DNA of 17,602 nt. It comes from Acidimicrobiaceae bacterium. GTDB taxonomy: Bacteria; Actinomycetota; Acidimicrobiia; Acidimicrobiales; RAAP-2. Made by a program: the position numbers and the translations under genes. Positions 13,465-17,602 of this stretch are shown here, piece after piece. How positions within the stretch are numbered: the first letter of the stretch is position 1; each line of letters opens with the position of its first letter. The stretch spans positions 1 to 17,602 of the forward strand of contig JAUTXB010000087.1 of NCBI GenBank assembly GCA_030838245.1. Reading direction: 5' to 3'. The notes beneath the pieces were generated by a model, which saw only the letters and a list, made by a program, of their open reading frames with translations, made no database searches and was not told where the DNA came from.

Positions 13465-15047
13465 GACGTGCCCAACGCCCGACTGGGCAGCCGATCGAAC
13501 CATCGGCCCAGGACGTAGCTGGGGATGACGGCGATGGCGACCATCAGAGCAGCGTACGGCGCCGCTGCCCCGTAGGAGATATTGGTGGAGTAGGCCCAGA
13601 ACTCGGTGGACAGAGTCTGGACGCCGGTGGGCACCATGACCAGCGTCAGGGTCAGCTCGGTGACGGTGGACAGGAAGACCAGGCAGAAGGCGGCGGCCAG
13701 ACCGGGAGCGACCAGGGGGAGGACGACGCGCCACAAGACGGCGATCGGTCGTTGCCCGAGGGACCGCCCCACCTCCTCGAGCTGGACGGGGGCTTGGGCC
13801 ACCGAGGTGCGTACCGCCACCAAGGCCAGGGGGAAGAACAAGATGGCATAGCCCACGATGAGCAGGGGGGTGCTCTGGTACAGGTACGGCACCGAGTGGA
13901 TGGCGAAGAAGACCAGCGAGAGGGCGATGACCAGGCCGGTGAGGGCCTGGACGATGAACGTGCTCCGCTCCAAGAGGATGGTGGACCGGCGAGGATGTCG
14001 CACCGAGAGCAGGGCCACGGGAACGGCCAGCACGGTGGCCACGGCACCCGCACCCGCCGCGTACCCGGCGGTGTGCAGGGCGGCGCTGACCAGCGAGGTG
14101 GCAGCGGAAAACGACGTGTGCCCCGGGTTGAACAGCCAGTAAACGATGACGCCGATGGGCACGCCGAGGGCGAGGCCGCCCAGCAGGGTGAACCCGGCCA
14201 GCGCGGGTACCTTTGCCCGGCCCAGGCGTAGCCGGTGGCGCTCCCGGGCGACCTGGGGACCCGTGCGGCTCACCCGGCCACGACCCCGGGCCGCCAGGTC
14301 GCCACCGAGGACGACGAAGCACACCAGCACGAGGACGAGGGAGAGGCTGCTGGCTGCGGGGAGGTTGTAGACGCGCTCGGCTTCGAAGAAGATCTCGGTG
14401 GTCAGGGTGTTGTACCGGAGGATCTCGAAGGCGCCGTACTCGGCCAGGAGGGCCAGGGACACGAGGACGCACCCGCCGAGCAGGGCCGGTCGGGCCTGAC
14501 CCAGCGTCACCCGCCAGAACGTGCGGGCCCGGCCCAGCCCCAGGCTGTGGGCCACCTCTTCCTGACCCGGGTCCGCGCCCCGAAAAGCGGCGGCCACCGG
14601 CAGGTAGACAAGGGGGTAGAGGGCCAGGGTCATGACCAGGAGGGATCCCAGGAACCCCTGGACCGACGGGGCCACCGACACCCATCCGTAGCTGGTCACG
14701 AAGTCGGGAATGGCCAGAGGCACCACGACGAGGACGGCCCAGACCCGACGTCCGGGCAGATCGGTGCGCTCGATGCACCATGCCGCGGCCACTCCGATCA
14801 CCGCGCAGGCCGCCGTCACCGCCAGGGACAGTCGGACCGTGTTCCACAAGAGGTTCAAGGTCAACTGGCGAAAGAGCAGGTGCGAAAGAGTCGACCAGCC
14901 GGTCTGGGCCGCTTCGATGACCAGGTAGGCCAGCGGCAGCAAGAGGAGCAGGGCGACCACGCCGCTCGTCAGCCACAACACGACCGGCCGCCTGGACCGG
15001 GCGCTCACGGCGGGGAGTGCGGTCGGGGCCGCCGCGGTCACGCTCAT
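13461..15047 (-). CDS. fbpB: Iron(III) ABC transporter permease (FbpB-like, two fused membrane domains)
   Basis: At 528 residues this is the double-length permease typical of FbpB/SfuB systems, with about twelve membrane helices in two homologous halves. Each half carries an EAA loop that docks on the ATPase: E-E-V-A-H-S-L-G-L-G-R-A-R-T-F-W-R-V (163-180) and E-E-V-G-R-S-L-G-Q-R-P-I-A-V-L-W-R-V in the second half (about 435-452). The first helix covers about 22-45. The ATG at 15047 follows the binding-protein stop by nine bases; the ribosome-binding site is weak, so translation probably depends on the upstream gene. The stop overlaps the ATPase start by 4 bases. Confidence 0.92.
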   Translation of the reverse strand: MSVTAAAPTALPAVSARSRRPVVLWLTSGVVALLLLLPLAYLVIEAAQTGWSTLSHLLFRQLTLNLLWNTVRLSLAVTAACAVIGVAAAWCIERTDLPGRRVWAVLVVVPLAIPDFVTSYGWVSVAPSVQGFLGSLLVMTLALYPLVYLPVAAAFRGADPGQEEVAHSLGLGRARTFWRVTLGQARPALLGGCVLVSLALLAEYGAFEILRYNTLTTEIFFEAERVYNLPAASSLSLVLVLVCFVVLGGDLAARGRGRVSRTGPQVARERHRLRLGRAKVPALAGFTLLGGLALGVPIGVIVYWLFNPGHTSFSAATSLVSAALHTAGYAAGAGAVATVLAVPVALLSVRHPRRSTILLERSTFIVQALTGLVIALSLVFFAIHSVPYLYQSTPLLIVGYAILFFPLALVAVRTSVAQAPVQLEEVGRSLGQRPIAVLWRVVLPLVAPGLAAAFCLVFLSTVTELTLTLVMVPTGVQTLSTEFWAYSTNISYGAAAPYAALMVAIAVIPSYVLGRWFDRLPSRALGTS

Positions 15048-15056
15048 GTCAACGGA

Positions 15057-16088
15057 TCACGCCAGCTGGACCTGTTGCAGCAGGGCTATGGCGGTGGCGC
15101 CGTCGCCCAGTTCGGCGATGGTCAACGGGGCCGGCTGCAAGGTGTCGAACGGCTTCTGGGCTCGGGCCGTGGTCACGCCCGAGCCGATCGGGTACTCCCA
15201 GCTGTCGTCGTGGGCGATGATCTCTTGGCCCTTGGCCGACACCAAGAAGGCCAGGAACTTCTGGGCCGCGGCCGGGTTCTTGGAGGACTTGAGCACGCCG
15301 GCACCGGAAATGTCGACCACGTAGCCGGCATCACCCGGGCTGAAGTAGGCGATGGCCGAGTGCATGCCGGCTGAACCTACTTGATCCCGTTGGCGGTACC
15401 AGTAGTAGCTGTTGATGATCCCGATCTCCGCCTGCCCCTTGTTGATCTGGCTGACCAGGCTCTCGTTATCGGGGTAGATGTTGCTGCCGGCGTTGGCCTT
15501 GATCGCTTCGAGCCACTTGAGCGCGGCCTGTTTGCCGTATCGCTTCACGATCGAGGTCACGATGGGCTGGAAGTCGGTCTCGCCCTGGGCCAGGGCCAGC
15601 TTTCCCTTCCACTTGGGATTGGCCAGATCCATGATCGAGGTGGGCACCTGGCTGGCCGGAAGCTGGTTGGTGTTATAGACCAGCACGTTGACCCGGGCGC
15701 TCACCCCGACCCAGTCTCCTTTGGGCGAGTTGTACTTGGCGGGGACCTTGCCGAGTGTCGACGGGTCGACCGGTGCCAGCACCCCATTCTCCTGGAGCTT
15801 CTCGAGCGCCGGTGAGTTCTCGGCGTAGATGAGGTCAGCCGGCGAGGCCGATCCTTCGGCGAGGATCTGGTTGGTCAGGACGGCCTCGTCGTTGTTGCGC
15901 ACCTTCACGGTGATGCCGGTCTGCTTCTCGAATGCGGCGACCAGCTGGTTGGTCGTCTGTTCGTGCTGGCCGTTGTAGAGGGTGAGGGTCGGCGAAGCAC
16001 CGGACGACGATCCGCAGGCGGCCAGGGTCGCCCCCACCATCCCGACGCACAGGACGGCCACCAGTCGGCCCAGTTTGGAGGTCCTCAT
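15057..16088 (-). CDS. fbpA: Iron(III)-binding lipoprotein of ABC importer (FbpA-like)
   Basis: A 343-residue periplasmic-type binding protein. The signal peptide ends in a lipobox L-A-A-C with Cys25, so it should be anchored to the outer face of the membrane. Y-N-G-Q-H (38-42), A-E-N around Glu90 and N-S-Y-Y-W-Y-R (226-232, Tyr228/Tyr229) correspond in order and spacing to the His9, Glu57, Tyr195 and Tyr196 iron ligands of Haemophilus FbpA. This supports Fe(III) rather than thiamine, polyamine or sulfate. The ATG at 16088 has AAAGGTGA about six bases upstream. It is the first gene of the operon; a putative promoter with an IdeR-like box lies 60-90 bases upstream. Confidence 0.9.
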   Translation of the reverse strand: MRTSKLGRLVAVLCVGMVGATLAACGSSSGASPTLTLYNGQHEQTTNQLVAAFEKQTGITVKVRNNDEAVLTNQILAEGSASPADLIYAENSPALEKLQENGVLAPVDPSTLGKVPAKYNSPKGDWVGVSARVNVLVYNTNQLPASQVPTSIMDLANPKWKGKLALAQGETDFQPIVTSIVKRYGKQAALKWLEAIKANAGSNIYPDNESLVSQINKGQAEIGIINSYYWYRQRDQVGSAGMHSAIAYFSPGDAGYVVDISGAGVLKSSKNPAAAQKFLAFLVSAKGQEIIAHDDSWEYPIGSGVTTARAQKPFDTLQPAPLTIAELGDGATAIALLQQVQLA

Positions 16089-16147
16089 TGACAGTCACCT
16101 TTCTGGCACCGACGGCTCGCGGACCCTCCTCAGGGCACCTTGAAATA

Positions 16148-16166
16148 AAAGGTTAGGGAAGCCGAA
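16148..16166. promoter_or_regulatory. Possible IdeR/DtxR-type iron box
   Basis: The left half AGGTTAGG (16150-16157) is identical to the IdeR consensus half-site, the right half is degenerate; by eye 13 of 19 positions match the palindromic consensus. It covers the predicted -10 of the fbpABC promoter, where iron-loaded repressor would block transcription. Confidence 0.35.
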
Positions 16167-16179
16167 GTTATCATGTCAA
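16150..16179 (-). promoter_or_regulatory. Putative housekeeping promoter of the iron ABC operon
   Basis: Read on the minus strand: TTGACA (16179-16174), 18 bases, TAACCT (16155-16150). The -35 is perfect; the -10 matches only the TA and final T. The start would be near 16143, giving a leader of about 55 bases to the ATG at 16088. Confidence 0.45.
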
Positions 16180-16192
16180 TCCCGCCTGGGTT

Positions 16193-16248
16193 CGGTGGGC
16201 GATCCTGGGCTCCTGGGCTCCGCCCAGCCGGATCGGCTCGGCCCACCG
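16193..16248. repeat. Nested inverted repeats between the iron operon and the SDR gene
   Basis: Outer arms CGGTGGGC (16193-16200) and GCCCACCG (16241-16248) enclose CGATCC/GGATCG (16200-16205 with 16230-16235) and a central hairpin CTGGGC-TCC-GCCCAG (16213-16227). An 8-bp direct repeat TCCTGGGC (16203-16210, 16211-16218) lies inside. It could fold as one long RNA stem in the SDR leader, ending 51 bases before its ATG. Confidence 0.45.
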
Positions 16249-16299
16249 GGGCCGCTGCCGTCCCGGATAGGCTCGGCTCCGACCCAGGAAGGGCAGCCC

Positions 16300-17187
16300 A
16301 TGAGCGTTTCGGATATGTCGGGCAAGACCGTCGTCATCACCGGAGGCAATTCGGGGATCGGCAAGGAGACGGCGGTGGCGTTGGCCGGCGCCGGCGCCCA
16401 GGTGGTCATCACGGCCAGGGACACGGCCCGGGGCGACGCGGCCGTGGCCGACATCCGGTCGAGGAGCGGTAGCCACGACGTCGAAGTCGTGGTGTTCGAC
16501 TTGGGCGACCTGGCTTCGACCGAGGCGGGGGCGGCGGCCATCAACGACCGATGCCCGCGCATCGACGTGCTGATCAACAACGCCGGTGTCGTGCTCTCCG
16601 ATCGCCAGGAGACCGTCGACGGGTTCGAGGCGACGTTCGCCATCAACCACCTGGGGCCGTTTCTCCTGACCCAGAGGCTGTTGGATCGGATCGTCGCATC
16701 GGGGCCGTCCCGGATCGTCAACGTGTCCTCGACCGCTCACCGCTCGGCTCGCCGGGGCATGAGCTTCGACGACCTCCAGTCGGCCAAGAGCTATACGGGC
16801 ATGCCGGTCTACAGCAAGTCGAAGTTGGCCAACATCCTGTTCACCACTGAGCTGGCTCGCCGCCTGGGCGGCACACGGACCACGGCCAACTGCCTGCATC
16901 CGGGGGTGGTGGCCACCGGCTACGGCCGTGAGGGGGACACCCACGGCTTCCTGGCCTTTGGGCTGGCAGTCATCAAGCCGTTCATCCTCACCGCCGAGAA
17001 GGGGGCGCGAACCTCGGTGTACCTGGCGTCGTCGCCCGAAGTCGCCGACGCCACGGGCGCCTATTTCATCAAGTGCAAGCAGCGCCAGCCCTCCAAGGCG
17101 GCACAAGACGCCGCCGCCGCCGCTCGCCTGTGGGACAGAAGCAACGAGCTGATCGGCACGGCCGAGCCGTCGAAGGACGATCGGTAG
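16300..17187 (+). CDS. Retinol-dehydrogenase-like short-chain dehydrogenase/reductase
   Basis: A 295-residue SDR of the RDH11-14-like group. It shows T-G-G-N-S-G-I-G (14-21), A-R-D (39-41), D-L-G-D-L (67-71), N-N-A-G (93-96), catalytic Ser in N-V-S-S (141-144) and Y-S-K-S-K (Tyr171, Lys175), then L-H-P-G-V-V-A-T near 199-206. Length and the N-S-G-I-G-K-E-T pattern fit the oxidoreductases annotated as retinol dehydrogenases in bacteria; the true substrate is unknown and unlikely to be retinol. The ATG at 16300 has AGGAAGG seven bases upstream; the frame extends back to 16195 without resemblance. The gene is divergent from the iron operon and separated from the HdeD gene by 146 bases without other coding signal. 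Confidence 0.9.
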   Translation: MSVSDMSGKTVVITGGNSGIGKETAVALAGAGAQVVITARDTARGDAAVADIRSRSGSHDVEVVVFDLGDLASTEAGAAAINDRCPRIDVLINNAGVVLSDRQETVDGFEATFAINHLGPFLLTQRLLDRIVASGPSRIVNVSSTAHRSARRGMSFDDLQSAKSYTGMPVYSKSKLANILFTTELARRLGGTRTTANCLHPGVVATGYGREGDTHGFLAFGLAVIKPFILTAEKGARTSVYLASSPEVADATGAYFIKCKQRQPSKAAQDAAAAARLWDRSNELIGTAEPSKDDR

Positions 17188-17333
17188 CTGTCGGACCAGG
17201 GTCGGGTCGAGTGCCGGTCCCTGCCCTCGCCGACCGGGGATCACCCACTGGCCACGGCCGCGGACCTACTGTCCTTCATGGCGTTTCGGCGTCTGCGTGA
17301 AGGTTCCACGTACGAGCGAAATAGGGGGACGAC

Positions 17334-17602
17334 ATGCCTGACGGGGTGGCCACCACACAATCCGATGACATTCTCGAGCAGATCGGCAGATCCTGGGGGT
17401 GGATCCTCTTCTTCGGGGTGGCCAGCGTGGTCGTGGGCGGTCTGGTCGTGGCCCGACCGAGGGACACGATCTACGCCTTTGCCATCTTCATCGGCATCTG
17501 GCTATTCATCAGCGGAATGGTGCGGATCGTCATGGCTATAGCCGTCACCACGCCCACCGGAGGCTCCCGGTTCCTGTTCGCTTTCCTTGGTTTGCTCTCG
17601 GT
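17334..17602 (+). CDS. HdeD family (DUF308) membrane protein, N-terminal part (runs off window)
   Basis: The first 89 residues of a protein whose frame is still open at the window end. A polar N-terminus (about 1-20) is followed by hydrophobic segments at about 21-40, 46-70 and 79 onward. W-I-L-F-F-G-V-A-S-V-V-V-G-G-L-V-V-A-R-P and F-I-G-I-W-L-F-I-S-G-M-V-R-I are typical of the HdeD/DUF308 repeat, where a Pro-containing turn links helix pairs. Escherichia coli HdeD is an acid-resistance membrane protein; most actinobacterial members are uncharacterised. The ATG at 17334 has AGGGGGA four bases upstream. No SigF-type promoter is visible in the 146 bases before it. Confidence 0.82.
   Translation, partial: MPDGVATTQSDDILEQIGRSWGWILFFGVASVVVGGLVVARPRDTIYAFAIFIGIWLFISGMVRIVMAIAVTTPTGGSRFLFAFLGLLS

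Noticed and set aside
12370..14976. A single long minus-strand frame that would fuse 500 residues to the N-terminus of the ABC ATPase
   Set aside because: Residues upstream of 13464 are a Gly/Pro/Arg-rich shadow of the permease, which has clear helices and EAA loops in another frame. The ATPase start fits the GTGA overlap.
15189..15194. GGGTAC in the iron-binding protein gene, and similar GGGTA matches elsewhere in coding sequence
   Set aside because: No GTT-type -35 element lies 14-17 bases upstream.
17302..17329. GGTTC-N17-GGGGGA as a SigF-type promoter for the HdeD gene
   Set aside because: GGGGGA does not match GGGTA and is better explained as the ribosome-binding site.
1..17602. CRISPR arrays, tRNA or rRNA genes, transposases, integrases, toxin-antitoxin pairs
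   Set aside because: None seen: no regularly spaced repeats, no cloverleaf noticed, no mobile-element protein motifs in any plausible reading frame.

Overview
The window looks like ordinary chromosome from a high-GC Actinomycetota bacterium. It shows strong G/C at third codon positions, frequent GTG starts, many 4-base start/stop overlaps, a RsbV/RsbW/SigF-type partner-switching operon, a DUF2231/Rieske-like tail and MMPL, HdeD and DUF6328 proteins. The style recalls Acidimicrobiia, but that placement is a guess. I see no tRNA, rRNA, CRISPR array, insertion sequence or phage gene. No gap between genes exceeds 300 bases.

Layout. 2-1748 (+): tail of a Rieske protein, a DUF72 protein, then an SRPBCC protein. 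1742-3616 (-): a PYROXD2/phytoene-desaturase-like flavoprotein preceded by a small basic DUF7218-like protein. 3726-4223 (+): a DUF6328 membrane protein. 4292-6763 (-): an MMPL/RND transporter. 7012-8484 (+): anti-sigma antagonist, anti-sigma factor and SigF/SigB-type sigma factor, translationally coupled. 8564-8806 (+): an 80-residue Cys/His protein. 8841-9317 (-): an orphan HATPase of the RsbW type. 9389-9562 (-): a 57-residue CsbD stress protein. 9853-12350 (+): an SDR followed by two tandem double-hotdog proteins. 12370-16088 (-): an iron(III) ABC importer (lipoprotein, fused permease, ATPase). 16300-17187 (+): a retinol-dehydrogenase-like SDR. 17334-17602 (+): the start of an HdeD/DUF308 membrane protein that leaves the window.

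The most interesting theme is a local general-stress module. A promoter pattern resembling that of mycobacterial SigF and Bacillus SigB (GGTTT/GTTG, 15-16 bases, GGGTA) lies upstream of the sigma operon itself, the Cys/His gene, csbD and, more weakly and apparently leaderless, the DUF6328 gene. The sigma factor would then control its own operon and genes on both sides. The operon's own anti-sigma factor has degenerate ATP-binding motifs, while the nearby orphan HATPase keeps them. One further match lies antisense inside the MMPL gene and serves as a caution about chance hits.

The second theme is the SDR/double-hotdog/double-hotdog operon. It encodes four hotdog domains, three of which keep the PaaI-type acidic residue and one of which has lost it. 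The third is the ferric ABC operon, which shows all four expected Fe(III) ligands and a half-perfect IdeR/DtxR-like box over its putative promoter.
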